A stretch of 64,000 nucleotides of DNA from Phycisphaerales bacterium (lineage in GTDB: Bacteria; Planctomycetota; Phycisphaerae; Phycisphaerales; UBA5793): the NCBI GenBank assembly GCA_020852515.1, contig JADZAS010000005.1, forward strand, positions 1 to 64,000. Direction: 5' to 3'. Positions 45,272 to 54,238 of the stretch are shown piece by piece. The translations under genes were made by a program, and so were the position numbers. Below the pieces are notes generated by a model that made no database searches, had not been told where the DNA came from, and saw nothing but the letters and a program-made list of their open reading frames with translations. Position 1 is the first letter of the stretch. Each line of letters opens with the position of its first letter.

Positions 45272-45787
45272 TCACGCCGGGTAGGTCGGCTTCTGCTGCC
45301 AGTCGAGTTCGTACGAGCCGGGAATACCGTGGTACTCGCGCGGGAAGACGTAGTCTTTGCGGAGCGGATGGCCGACCCAGTCTTCGGGCAGCAGGATGCG
45401 CCGAAGGTCGGGGTGCCCCGGAAAGTCGATGCCGAACATGTCGAATATCTCGCGCTCGTGCCAGTCCGCGGCGGGCCAGACGTCCGAAACGCTCGCGATC
45501 GACGGCGCGTTGCGGTCGGTGTACACCTTCACCGCGAATTCGTGTTTGTGCGTCATCGAGCGCAGGTCGTAGACGGCGCAGAGCTTGTCATCACCCACGT
45601 AGTCCACACCCGAAATGCACAGGAGGAAATCGAAATCGAGGTCCGGATCGCGGGCGAGGAACTCGGCGATTTCTCGCCAGTTGGCAGCCTCGACGTGAAT
45701 GCGCGGATGCTTGTCCTCCGGCAGCGATGCCGTGATACGACCGGGAAACTTCTGCTCGAGGGCGGCGGCGATCTGCGTGGGATTCAT
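45272..45787 (-). CDS. nuoC: NADH-quinone oxidoreductase subunit C
   Basis: 171 residues from the ATG at 45787. 'VYDLRSMTHKHEFAVKVYTD' (about 70-89) and 'WHEREIFDMFGIDFPGHPDL' (about 108-127), followed by 'RRILLPEDWVGHPLRKDY', are the 30-kDa subunit signatures. It belongs to the peripheral arm of complex I, next to NuoD. The usual neighbours nuoA, nuoB and nuoD are absent: a lipoprotein gene and DUF4286 flank it. It is therefore an isolated nuoC, so the nuo operon is split in this genome or a second copy exists. Confidence 0.95.
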   Translation of the reverse strand: MNPTQIAAALEQKFPGRITASLPEDKHPRIHVEAANWREIAEFLARDPDLDFDFLLCISGVDYVGDDKLCAVYDLRSMTHKHEFAVKVYTDRNAPSIASVSDVWPAADWHEREIFDMFGIDFPGHPDLRRILLPEDWVGHPLRKDYVFPREYHGIPGSYELDWQQKPTYPA

Positions 45788-45819
45788 AGTCGGTAATTGT
45801 AGCAATCCGCCGCCGATGG

Positions 45820-46650
45820 TCATGGACGCGCTTCGGGCGCGGCATCCGCATCGTGGTCGGCGATTACACCCCCCGTTGCCAGATCCGCCGTCTCGCGGGT
45901 CGCCGGAGGGATCCAACTCAGCATCGACGGTCCGATGACCTGCCATGCAAATCGCTGACCGAGCACCTGCATGTGATCGCCGCTGTTTCGAAACGCCAGC
46001 CAGGCGGGGTCGTAGCCCCACTGCTCGAAGCGAGGATGCTCGTAGACAAAGCCCACGCGGCCGCCTGCATCGCCAAAGTACCGATCGGAAGTGCCAAAGA
46101 GCGAGGTGCCCGCGCCCAGCAGCAGGCCGTCGTGCGGCGAACTGAACGCCACGACGCGCGGCACGCGCTCCAGCGCGGGCCCGAAGTCGTAGTCGGGCGA
46201 GAGCGCCGGCGCCAGCAGCCACACCTGCTCGACCGCATCGGAGCCGACGTCAAGCAACTCGGCAGCGCGGATCGCAATCTTGGCGCCGCCGCTGTGCCCG
46301 GTCAGGATGACGCGGGCTTCGGGCGACGTCGCCTTGAATCCGCGAACGCGATCCGCCAGCCGCCGCGCCTGCGCCTCGTGCAGCGACACGTCGGTGAGGT
46401 TGCGCCCCGGCGCCATCGTCGCCCAGTTCACGAAGCGCACTTCCTGCACGCCCGCCCGCAGCAGGCCCGCTGCGAAGTAGTGGTCGTGTGGCACTTCGCC
46501 GGCAATGCCCGGTGCATGAAAAACATACACGCCGTCGTGGCGGATGAAGCCTTCACGGTCCGTCCACGCGATGCCGCACCCGCTCGCGCCCAGCATGAGC
46601 GTCGCGAGGAGCATCGCCGGCACAAGCCGCGTTCTTGCTGTTCGCCTCAT
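45820..46650 (-). CDS. Lipoprotein with alpha/beta-hydrolase fold
   Basis: 276 residues. The lipoprotein signal is clear: basic start, 'LLATLMLGASGCG' with the acylated Cys near 25. The hydrolase nucleophile elbow is 'VILTGHSGGAKIAIRAAELL' (G-H-S-G-G, about 114-121). A plausible acid occurs after the fifth strand ('FSSPHDGLLLGAG') and a final His in 'NSGDHMQVLG' (about 232). It may be a membrane-anchored esterase or lipase of the envelope. The gene lies 15 nt after lptB and 32 nt before nuoC. Substrate unknown. Confidence 0.75.
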   Translation of the reverse strand: MRRTARTRLVPAMLLATLMLGASGCGIAWTDREGFIRHDGVYVFHAPGIAGEVPHDHYFAAGLLRAGVQEVRFVNWATMAPGRNLTDVSLHEAQARRLADRVRGFKATSPEARVILTGHSGGAKIAIRAAELLDVGSDAVEQVWLLAPALSPDYDFGPALERVPRVVAFSSPHDGLLLGAGTSLFGTSDRYFGDAGGRVGFVYEHPRFEQWGYDPAWLAFRNSGDHMQVLGQRFAWQVIGPSMLSWIPPATRETADLATGGVIADHDADAAPEARP

Positions 46651-46665
46651 CTGACCCCCTGCCGG

Positions 46666-47403
46666 TCAGTCGAACTCATCGCCGCGGAACATCGACCCTA
46701 GGTAGGACTGGCGCACGATCTCATCGCGAATCAGGTCCTTCGGAGGACCTTCGGCCAGAATCCGACCGTCGTTGAGGATGTAGGCCCGGTCGCACACGCG
46801 AAGGGTCTGCAGGACGTTATGGTCGGTGATGAGCATGGCAATGCCGCGCTGCTCGCGAAGTCGCAGAATCTCGCGCTGCAGGTCCTCCACGGCGAGCGGA
46901 TCGACCCCCGAGAACGGTTCGTCGAGCAGGATGAGATCGGGGTTTTTGATCAGGCAGCGGGCGATCTCCAGTTTGCGCCGCTCGCCGCCCGACAAGGTTC
47001 TGGAAGACTGGTGGCGGTTCTTGGTCAGGCCGAATTGCGCGAGAAGATCATTAAGCCGGGCGGTGCGCTCCTGCCGGCCCAGCGGCTGGAGTTCGAGAAA
47101 CGCCATGAGATTCTGCTCCACCGTCGCGCGGCGGAGGATGCTCGGCTCCTGGCTGAGATAGCCCATCCCGCGATTGGCCCGGCGGAACATCGGCTCGCGC
47201 GTCACGTCATGCCCGTCGAAGACCACCTGCCCGCCATCGGGCGTCGTCATGCCGATGCTCATGCGGAAACTCGTCGTCTTGCCCGCCCCATTGCGGCCGA
47301 GCAGCCCCACGATCTCAGCGCGGTCCACGTGGAATGACACGCCGTCCACGACGGCCCGCTGGCCGTAGGTCTTGACGAGGTTGCTGACCTGGAGCAGTTG
47401 CAT
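46666..47403 (-). CDS. lptB: LPS export ABC transporter ATP-binding protein
   Basis: 245 residues. Walker A 'GLLGRNGAGKTTSFRM' (about 34-49), Q-loop 'YLSQEPSILRRATVEQNL', ABC signature 'LSGGERRKLEIARCLI', Walker B 'LILLDEPFSGVDPLAV' and H-loop 'LITDHNVLQTL' follow LptB closely, including the E-P-S-I-x-R and N-L-M-A pattern. It powers LptFG to move lipopolysaccharide from inner to outer membrane, so this implies a diderm envelope. lptA, lptC and lptFG are not in the window. Confidence 0.92.
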   Translation of the reverse strand: MQLLQVSNLVKTYGQRAVVDGVSFHVDRAEIVGLLGRNGAGKTTSFRMSIGMTTPDGGQVVFDGHDVTREPMFRRANRGMGYLSQEPSILRRATVEQNLMAFLELQPLGRQERTARLNDLLAQFGLTKNRHQSSRTLSGGERRKLEIARCLIKNPDLILLDEPFSGVDPLAVEDLQREILRLREQRGIAMLITDHNVLQTLRVCDRAYILNDGRILAEGPPKDLIRDEIVRQSYLGSMFRGDEFD

Positions 47404-47458
47404 CAGGTCCGGATCGTAGGCGTTTGGGTTTGCAGCGGTGAGTGCCGCGACGTCGGCT

Positions 47459-48490
47459 TCACGGTCCGAGCGCCTCGCGCAACTGTCGCACAGCCTCGCA
47501 CGGGTCGTCGCTGGCGCACACGCACGAACTCACCGCCACGCCTCGCCCCCCAACTGCGGCGAGTTGGCGCACGTTGGCGCTGGTGATGCCGCCGATGGCC
47601 AGGTGCGGCAGCGGAACGCGCTCGATGTACTGGCGGAGGTATTCGGGGCCGGCCAGGTGCGGTTTGTCCTTGGTCGTCGTATGGAACATGGGGCCCACGC
47701 CGCAGTAATCGGCGCCCGCCTTCGCCGCCGCTTCCGCCTGCGCCAGGTTGCTCGTCGAAACGCCGACGATGAGTTGCCGCCCCGCCAGCCGCCGCACGTG
47801 TCCCACCGGTAGATCGGTCTGCCCGAGGTGCACGCCCGTGGCGCCGACGAGCAGCGCCACGTCGGCGCGATCGTTGATGATGCTTGCAATGCCCGCGGCG
47901 CGGCAACGATCGACGACGACGGTGGCGCGACCGAGCAACTTGCCGTCCTCTAGGTTCTTCTCGCGCAACTGGATGCAGTCTGCTCCGCCGCCGATCGCCG
48001 CTTCGAGCACCTCGATCCATGGCAGCGTGCACAGCGACTCGGTGATCAGCACGCACAACCGCCACTGCGGGCAGGTCGCCGTGCCGAGGCGAAGCTGCAG
48101 CCGCTGCTCCGCTTCGTAGGCGCGGTAGCGCTGTGCTTCGATCGAAGCGGCCGCCGTGGCGTCGATCGCCTTGAGGTACTCCTCAAGACTGCGCAGCGCC
48201 TCGCTCAGTCGCTTGCCCGCCGCGATCACGATCGCCGCGACGCTCTCGCGCCGGCCCTCGCTTTCTGTCTTGATCGTGCGGCCGACGTCGCCGGGCGAAT
48301 CGCGGTTCGCCTCCAGCCAGCCCGGCGGCAGGCGATCCAGAGCCAAGCGCAGCTCATGGCGGATGGACTTGAGTTGCGCCGCCAGATCGCGGTCGTCGGC
48401 GATGAACCGCGCGTAATCCTCCATGATGCGCAGCGCCTCGCGGGCGCGGTTCGCGTTGGCATCGAGGATGCGGGCGGGTGAGCGACTCAC
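47459..48490 (-). CDS. thiE: Thiamine-phosphate synthase with N-terminal helical extension
   Basis: 343 residues from a GTG at 48490 (TTG at 48496 also possible; neither has a clear ribosome site). Residues about 1-135 are the extension seen in some bacterial ThiE proteins: 'RILDANANRAREALRIMEDY' and a helical bundle, of uncertain role. The TIM barrel (about 143-343) has 'ADCIQLREKN', 'SIINDRADVALLVGATGVHL' and 'DYCGVGPMFHTTTKDK', all pyrophosphate or substrate binding segments. It couples the hydroxymethylpyrimidine and thiazole phosphates to thiamine phosphate. Confidence 0.92.
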   Translation of the reverse strand: MSRSPARILDANANRAREALRIMEDYARFIADDRDLAAQLKSIRHELRLALDRLPPGWLEANRDSPGDVGRTIKTESEGRRESVAAIVIAAGKRLSEALRSLEEYLKAIDATAAASIEAQRYRAYEAEQRLQLRLGTATCPQWRLCVLITESLCTLPWIEVLEAAIGGGADCIQLREKNLEDGKLLGRATVVVDRCRAAGIASIINDRADVALLVGATGVHLGQTDLPVGHVRRLAGRQLIVGVSTSNLAQAEAAAKAGADYCGVGPMFHTTTKDKPHLAGPEYLRQYIERVPLPHLAIGGITSANVRQLAAVGGRGVAVSSCVCASDDPCEAVRQLREALGP

Positions 48491-48518
48491 GGGCAATGCT
48501 ATGCGGATGCGGGCGAAT

Positions 48519-49223
48519 CTAGAACGGCCGGCGCGTCGGGTTCACCACGAGGTTGTCGCGGCCGGGAATGAGCAGGTCCGCGATCTCCACCGCTTCCGCA
48601 AACGACTCTCGCGCCTGCTCAAGGTTGAAGCAGTCGGCCAGCACCTGCCCCTTCTCGAGGTGCTCGATGGTCGCGATCGCGTCGCCGCAGATCAGCAGCG
48701 TGTAGCGCGGCAGCGCCAGCAGCAGCCCGGCGCTGCCAGGCGTGCGCCCGGGCAGCGGGAAGAGATCGACCCGATCCGCGAGGTGATCCGGAGCCGGTTC
48801 GAAGCGGCGCAGCAGCGCGATCTCATCGCGCACAATCTCCGCCATGTCCGGTTCACCCTCATCGCGGTTTTGCTCGAACTGCGCCACGAGCGCCTGCCCC
48901 ACCGCCTCGCGCTCGGCGGCGGCGATCCACCACGTCGCGTGATCGAAGAGGCGCAGGCCGCGTCGGAGATCCGGTCGAAACGAAGTGAGAAAGACATGGG
49001 TGATCTGCGCGGCGCTCAGCCCGGATCGCTCGCGCAGGCGGGCCTCGAGAATTTCGCCCGGCAGCGATGGATCGACAATGATCGACCGATCGCCGCCGCG
49101 CAGCAGCGTCGTCGTCGCGTGTGGCGTGCGCACTTCGCCGCGCTCGCCCCAGAGCGGGTGCGCGGCCAGAGTTCCGATGCTGATGATGCGGTAATCCACT
49201 GGTGCTCCTTGCGTGGAGTTCAT
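48519..49223 (-). CDS. Metallo-beta-lactamase-fold protein lacking metal ligands
   Basis: 234 residues. The ATG at 49223 overlaps the upstream stop (TAATG), which supports this start. The fold order is that of the family: 'TTTLLRGGDRSIIVDPSLPG' strands, then 'ITHVFLTSFRPDLRRGL' where an active enzyme would have T-H-x-H-x-D-H, then 'LPGRTPGSAGLLLAL' in place of T-P-G-H-T-P-G-S, and 'LICGDAIATIEHLEKG'. The H-x-H-x-D-H set and the next His are gone, so zinc binding and hydrolysis are unlikely. Probably a binding or regulatory pseudoenzyme. No signal peptide. Confidence 0.75.
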   Translation of the reverse strand: MNSTQGAPVDYRIISIGTLAAHPLWGERGEVRTPHATTTLLRGGDRSIIVDPSLPGEILEARLRERSGLSAAQITHVFLTSFRPDLRRGLRLFDHATWWIAAAEREAVGQALVAQFEQNRDEGEPDMAEIVRDEIALLRRFEPAPDHLADRVDLFPLPGRTPGSAGLLLALPRYTLLICGDAIATIEHLEKGQVLADCFNLEQARESFAEAVEIADLLIPGRDNLVVNPTRRPF

Positions 49224-50848
49224 TACCGGCGCCGCGCCAGCAGCCAGTCCAGCACTTCAGGCAGAATCGGTCCGATCATCAGTACATGGCCGTAGTGCTC
49301 CATCCGGCGATACTCGACGTCCATGCCGCCGCGCTTCGCCTCGGCGACCACCGCCTCCACGCGCGAGGGCGCAATGATGGAGTCGAGCTGGGCGGCGACG
49401 GCCAGCGTCGGCGGAATCGTCGAGCCGCGCGAGTAGCTCGCTCCCGCCAGCCAGCACGCCGCGGCGATGCGATCGTGCCGCGCCGCCGAGATTCCACCCG
49501 TCATCATGGCGCCCATCGAATGGCCCAGCACGTAGATGCGATTCTCGTCGATGTCGTAGAGCGATTGCATCAGCGCGACGATCGAATCGAACGCGAGGCC
49601 GACATCCATCAGCGGCGACGCCTGCGGACTCACGACCGCAAAGCCCTTTTTGTCGGCGAGGCGCTTGATGATGCCGTCGCCGCCCGCCTCCATGAAGAAG
49701 TTCTCGTCGCCTCCCGCGCCGTGCAGCGCAATGACCAGCGGCATCGGCCCTTGCCGATCCACCTCGGCGGGTACGTAGATGCGGGCCGGCAGGTACAGTT
49801 CTTCCCCGAGCGGCACACCGTGCCACGTGTCGCCGCTGCGACCGGAGTATGGGTCGATTCCGGCCTCAATCATCGTGCATTCGCGATCGAGCGAACCGAT
49901 CAGTTCGGAGTAATCGATGAGCAGGCCGGTTGTGTCGGCGCGCGAATCAGGATCTTCAAGCAGCGTCAGGCGCTGACGGAGCAGTGTCTGTGCGAGGAGC
50001 TGCTCCTGCGCGGCATCGGCTTTGCCGGCTGCGTCGAGCCGGGCGCCCAGCCGCCGCTGCGCTTCGTCGAGCGCCTCGGGCAGCACCGTCCAGCGACCGA
50101 TGGGCGCGAAGGTCTGCGGCGGCTGATCAAAGGCAAATCCCCTCAGGCGCATCTCGCCCGAGCGCAGTTTGATTTCGCGCGTGCCGGCCCGCCAGGGTCC
50201 ATCGAGGTGCGCCGTGACCGCGCCGCTCACGCGGCGCGATGCGTCGATGGACAGCATCAACTGGTTGATCGAACTCGTGGAAGATCCCGTTTCGTCGAAC
50301 ACAATCATCAACCCGGCTTCCTGCGGCGCTTCCACGCCCTCAGGCAGCGGGTAGATCGATGAGACGCGGAACGTGCACTCGCCGTCGAAGTCGCCGCCTT
50401 CAGACATCTGCCGCACGCTCGGACGGGCAGGATCGATCTCGAGGTGCAGCGAGCGAGCCAGCGCGAGAAAGGCTGCGTCCGAGGCATCACCCGGCCGCAC
50501 CGCAAGAGCCGAGTTCAGCAGAAACACGACGCGGCCCAGATCTCCACCGAGGAATGACGCCGCCGCGCGATCGACCTGCAGGTTGAGACGCTCGAGTTCA
50601 GCGACATCCTGCAACGTCCACTGTCGCCAGACATCAGAAGCCGGCTGCACACCCTCGGGCGGCTCGGCAAGGCCATCCGCGAGGCGCAGCATGAATTGTG
50701 CGTCGAGCCGGTCGTAGGCGTTGATCAGATCGATACGGCTGATCCGCGCCGGATTGACGGGCTCCTGCCGTGCAGGAACCGCAGACGCGAGCACGAGCGT
50801 CGCACAGACTGCAGCGAACATCGATCTCACGCGGCTCCGTCGATTCAT
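49223..50848 (-). CDS. Exported alpha/beta hydrolase (esterase/depolymerase type)
   Basis: 541 residues with a signal peptide (about 1-26, 'MFAAVCATLVLASAVPARQE'). Residues about 27-300 are a helical and beta N-terminal region without known domain. The hydrolase domain (about 325-540) has 'PMPLVIALHGAGGDENFF' (oxyanion hole), 'IYVLGHSMGAMMTGGIS' (nucleophile Ser), 'VAAQLDSIIAPSRVEA' (acid) and 'EHYGHVLMIGPILPEVL' (His), like LpqC/PHB-depolymerase esterases. It starts inside the photolyase stop region (4-nt overlap) and its own stop overlaps the next ATG. Substrate unknown. Confidence 0.8.
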   Translation of the reverse strand: MNRRSRVRSMFAAVCATLVLASAVPARQEPVNPARISRIDLINAYDRLDAQFMLRLADGLAEPPEGVQPASDVWRQWTLQDVAELERLNLQVDRAAASFLGGDLGRVVFLLNSALAVRPGDASDAAFLALARSLHLEIDPARPSVRQMSEGGDFDGECTFRVSSIYPLPEGVEAPQEAGLMIVFDETGSSTSSINQLMLSIDASRRVSGAVTAHLDGPWRAGTREIKLRSGEMRLRGFAFDQPPQTFAPIGRWTVLPEALDEAQRRLGARLDAAGKADAAQEQLLAQTLLRQRLTLLEDPDSRADTTGLLIDYSELIGSLDRECTMIEAGIDPYSGRSGDTWHGVPLGEELYLPARIYVPAEVDRQGPMPLVIALHGAGGDENFFMEAGGDGIIKRLADKKGFAVVSPQASPLMDVGLAFDSIVALMQSLYDIDENRIYVLGHSMGAMMTGGISAARHDRIAAACWLAGASYSRGSTIPPTLAVAAQLDSIIAPSRVEAVVAEAKRGGMDVEYRRMEHYGHVLMIGPILPEVLDWLLARRR

Positions 50849-52284
50849 GCGCTCTCCTTGACCGCGCTCAGTGCCTCGAGCGCCCGCCGGCGTCCGTCTT
50901 CATGAGTGACGATCGGGAAAGGATAGGTGCGGCCGAGCGTGATGCCTGCCGCTCGAAGCACGTGCGCTGGTGCATCCCAGGGTCGATGGATGAATTCGTC
51001 GGGCAGGCCGCTCAACTCCGGCACCCATTCCCGAACGTACCTTCCCTGTGGGTCGAACTTTTCCCCCTGCGTCATCGGGTTGAAAATGCGAAAGTACGGA
51101 GCCGCGTCAGCGCCGCACCCGGCGCACCACTGCCACCCTAGCGTGTTGTTGGCCAGGTCCGCATCCACGAGCGTATCCCAGAACCACCTGGCCCCGTGCC
51201 GCCAATCGAGCAGCAGCTGTTTGACCAGCAGCGAAGCCGCCATCATGCGCACCCGGTTGTGCATCCAGCCGATGAACCAGAGCTGGCGCATCCCGGCGTC
51301 GACGTACGGGTAGCCGGTCATGCCGCGCTGCCACGCGCTCAAGTCCTTCCTGCTCCGACGCCAAGGAAAGCGGCCATATTGCTCGCGCAGGGGCCGTTCG
51401 GGTGTTTGAGGAAAGTGATGCAGCAGGTGATGAGCAAACTCACGCCAGGCAAGTTCTCGCAGATACGACATCGCGCCCTTCGACGGCCCACTCCGGCGGC
51501 TCTTGGCTTCGTGTCCGATCACCTCCGCCCACACGCGCCGAGGCGATACTTCACCAAAGTGCAGGTGCGGGCTCAGTCGTGATGTGCCGTCACGGTCGGG
51601 GCGATCTCGCTCGCCGTCGTACGCCGCGATCTCTTCCAGGAACCGCTTGATCTGCGCCTTCGCGCCCGCCTCGCCCGGCGTCCACTTCGAAGCGAAGCCT
51701 GAAGCCCAGTCAGGCGTCGGCAACAGTTTGAGTTGTTCGAGCTTTACCGACGCGGGCCACTTCCTCGGCGCCGCAAGGTGTCGGGGCGATGCGATCGGTT
51801 GGCCGATCTCCGGTCCACCCTGCAGCGCTCTCCAGAACGGCGTAAAGACCTGGTACGGCCCGCCCGTCTTCGTCCTGACCAGCTCGGGGTCGTGCAACAG
51901 CGACGAGTTGAATGACTCCCACTTTACACCGCGACCGCTCAGCAGCTTCTCGACTTCTCGCTCGGCCTTGACCGCTGCCGGTTCGTAGCGGCGCGACCAG
52001 TAGATTGCAGTAGCGCCGGATTGCGCGATCAGCTTTGGCAGCTCTTCGCGGGCGGGCCCGATTCGAACGATGAGTCGTGAGCCGCACCGTTTCAGTTGGC
52101 CATCCAGAGAGACAAGCGAGTGGTGCAGCCACCACCGGCTCGCCGCGCCCATGGGCCAATCTCTCTCGTCGGCAGGCGACCAGATGTACACCGGAACAAT
52201 CGGCTCGCCGCGATCGACAGCGGCACGCAATGCGGGCTGATCATCGAGCCGCAGATCCTGGCGAAACCAGACGATTGTGGTCAT
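50845..52284 (-). CDS. phr: Deoxyribodipyrimidine photolyase
   Basis: 479 residues from the ATG at 52284 (ATGA overlap with aroA). The N-terminal antenna domain starts 'TTIVWFRQDLRLDDQPALRA'. The FAD domain has 'WREFAHHLLHHFPQTPERPL', 'YPYVDAGMRQLWFIGWMHNR' with the R-M-M-A-A-S-L helix, and 'DADLANNTLGWQWCAGCGAD' with the conserved Asn and Trp of the flavin pocket, then 'YFRIFNPMTQGEKFDPQG'. This is the pattern of class I CPD photolyase; a cryptochrome role is less likely but cannot be ruled out. Light-driven repair of pyrimidine dimers. Confidence 0.92.
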   Translation of the reverse strand: MTTIVWFRQDLRLDDQPALRAAVDRGEPIVPVYIWSPADERDWPMGAASRWWLHHSLVSLDGQLKRCGSRLIVRIGPAREELPKLIAQSGATAIYWSRRYEPAAVKAEREVEKLLSGRGVKWESFNSSLLHDPELVRTKTGGPYQVFTPFWRALQGGPEIGQPIASPRHLAAPRKWPASVKLEQLKLLPTPDWASGFASKWTPGEAGAKAQIKRFLEEIAAYDGERDRPDRDGTSRLSPHLHFGEVSPRRVWAEVIGHEAKSRRSGPSKGAMSYLRELAWREFAHHLLHHFPQTPERPLREQYGRFPWRRSRKDLSAWQRGMTGYPYVDAGMRQLWFIGWMHNRVRMMAASLLVKQLLLDWRHGARWFWDTLVDADLANNTLGWQWCAGCGADAAPYFRIFNPMTQGEKFDPQGRYVREWVPELSGLPDEFIHRPWDAPAHVLRAAGITLGRTYPFPIVTHEDGRRRALEALSAVKESA

Positions 52285-53624
52285 GACGCGATCGAGTCCC
52301 GCATCCGATCGAAGTCGGCCCAGTAGCCCGGATAGGTCTTGGCGACGCAGCCGGGATCGGCGATGCACACGCCCGGCCGCACCAGTCCGGCGATTGAGAA
52401 CGCCATGGCCATGCGGTGATCGTCGTACGTCTCGATCACGATCTCGTCGCGCCGCTGCCGGGCGTCGGCGGCGGGTTCGATCACGAGCAGTTCATCATCT
52501 TCGATCTCCACGGCGGCGCCGAGTTTGGCCAGTTCCGCCTGCAGGGCGGCGAGGCGGTCCGTCTCCTTGTGCCGCAGCGTGGACAGGCCCCGCAGCACCG
52601 ACTCACCTTGGGCGAACGCGGCAACGACGGCGAGTGTCATCGCGGCGTCGGGCATGAGGATGCAGTCGAAATCGATGCCGCGCAGCGGTTCCTTGGCCCC
52701 GGAGATCGTGAGAAAGTCGCGGCCGAACGTGAGACTCGCCCCCATCTCGTGCAGCGCATCGGCGAAGCGCACATCCGGCTGCAGCGATCCCTTGCCCAGG
52801 CCTTCGATCGTGCACACCGAGCCGGGGCTCAGCGCCGCCGCTGCGAGGAAGTACGTCGCGCTCGACGCATCCGGCTCGATGTTCACGTCCACGCCTTCAT
52901 ACGCACCGGCGGCGACGTCGATGCGATCGAGCGGAGCCGTCGCGTCAATCGTCGCGCCGAATCGGTCCATGCACCCCAGCGTCATGGCGATGTAGCCGGG
53001 CGACGTGAGCGACGCAGCCCGGATCGACAGCCCTTCGCGCATGTGCGGTCCGATCATGAGCAGGGCGGAAATGAACTGGCTCGACAGCGTCGGTCCGACC
53101 GCGACTGACCCGCCCTGCAGCGCCGCCGGATGAACGCGCAGCGGCAGCGCCGCATCGCCTTCAAGGCAGTCGATCTTCGCACCCAGTGACCGCAGGAGTT
53201 CGAGCAATTCACCGACGGGCCGCCGGCGCATCCGGGCGTTGCCGTCGATCACGACCGGCGCATCCGCCAGCGCGCTCGCAGCGGTAAGAAACCGAACGGC
53301 CGTACCGGCGTTGTGCAGATCGAGCGCGGCACCGCCGCGCAAGGCGCCGCCGGCGCCGGTCACGTGCAGCGCCTTCCACGACTGCGGCTCATCGCCCTCT
53401 TCGATCTCGATGTCAATTCCGAGTTGCCCCAGCGCCGCGACCATGACCTCAGTATCATCGGCCCGCAGCGGCCGGTGCAGCGTCGATCGGCCCTCGGCCA
53501 GCGCCGCGAGCAGCAGACAGCGGTTCGTCAGGCTCTTGGAGCCGGGCGGCGTGATGGAGAACCGAAACGGCGCCGAGAGCGGCGCGATCGCTCTCGCATC
53601 ACCATGTGCCGGAGGCGAAGCCAT
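52281..53624 (-). CDS. aroA: 3-phosphoshikimate 1-carboxyvinyltransferase (EPSP synthase)
   Basis: 447 residues. 'PPGSKSLTNRCLLLAALA' (shikimate phosphate and PEP binding), 'DLHNAGTAVRFLTAASAL' and 'IETYDDHRMAMAFSIAGL' are the family signatures, with 'LRHKETDRLAALQAELAK' near the PEP site. It joins shikimate 3-phosphate with phosphoenolpyruvate. The aroC product at 62379 carries out the next step, although the two genes are 9 kb apart. The motif N-A-G-T-A in place of the usual N-A-G-T-(A/T)-x-R is the ordinary form. ATGA overlap with the photolyase gene. Confidence 0.95.
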   Translation of the reverse strand: MASPPAHGDARAIAPLSAPFRFSITPPGSKSLTNRCLLLAALAEGRSTLHRPLRADDTEVMVAALGQLGIDIEIEEGDEPQSWKALHVTGAGGALRGGAALDLHNAGTAVRFLTAASALADAPVVIDGNARMRRRPVGELLELLRSLGAKIDCLEGDAALPLRVHPAALQGGSVAVGPTLSSQFISALLMIGPHMREGLSIRAASLTSPGYIAMTLGCMDRFGATIDATAPLDRIDVAAGAYEGVDVNIEPDASSATYFLAAAALSPGSVCTIEGLGKGSLQPDVRFADALHEMGASLTFGRDFLTISGAKEPLRGIDFDCILMPDAAMTLAVVAAFAQGESVLRGLSTLRHKETDRLAALQAELAKLGAAVEIEDDELLVIEPAADARQRRDEIVIETYDDHRMAMAFSIAGLVRPGVCIADPGCVAKTYPGYWADFDRMRDSIAS

Positions 53625-53632
53625 GAGTGATT

Positions 53633-54238
53633 CTAAGCCAGGCGGTCCCACCACCGCGCTGCGCCCAGCGCCAAACGCTGCATGAGCGATTGCCGCACGA
53701 AGTGGGACACCGCCTCCTGGAGCGCCCGTTGCACGAGCGGCTCCACGTCAATCCCGTGAAGTTCGCCGCCGTCGAATCGGCGCTGCAGGCCATAGGCCGT
53801 CTCTTCCAGCGGGTGGGTGTGGTAGCCCTGTCGCAACAGGAGTAAGCCGTACATCGCCAGGAATGCGCGCGGCCCGAGCTGCCGCCACTGGATGACGTGT
53901 AGGAGTTCGTGGAAGATGAGCGACTCGTCGCACTCAAGTCCGCGTCGTACGAAAACCAGTTCGCCCAAGGTCAGGCCTGCCGCATCAGGAAACGCCACGG
54001 CATCGGCGACGTCAGCCGGCAGTCCCCATTGCTTCAACGGCGGCGGGGGAACCTGCTCGACGGCGACGACGCGCGCCACATCGAGCAACGTCGTGGGAAA
54101 GTGCTCGGCCAGACGCCGAAAGCCAAGCGCAACAATCGATCGCGACGCGGATGCGTGCTGGAGACGCAGTCGATTCTGCCATTCATTCGCCCGCGCGAGC
54201 AGGGCCGGCAGACGCAGCGCCAGGCCTGCGCCTCTCAT
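53633..54238 (-). CDS. Hypothetical protein with HExxH motif
   Basis: 201 residues, in ATGA overlap with the GroES-like gene and 8 nt before aroA. Near residue 108 is 'ESLIFHELLHVIQWRQLG', a zinc-metallopeptidase type H-E-L-L-H motif of the eCIS-core/DUF4157-like kind (H-E-x-x-H-x-x-Q). A further E (PLEETAYGLQRR, about 145) may be the third ligand. No signal peptide and no other recognised domain. It may be an intracellular protease or only a structural relative. The tight coupling with the co-chaperonin-like gene is notable. Confidence 0.6.
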   Translation of the reverse strand: MRGAGLALRLPALLARANEWQNRLRLQHASASRSIVALGFRRLAEHFPTTLLDVARVVAVEQVPPPPLKQWGLPADVADAVAFPDAAGLTLGELVFVRRGLECDESLIFHELLHVIQWRQLGPRAFLAMYGLLLLRQGYHTHPLEETAYGLQRRFDGGELHGIDVEPLVQRALQEAVSHFVRQSLMQRLALGAARWWDRLA

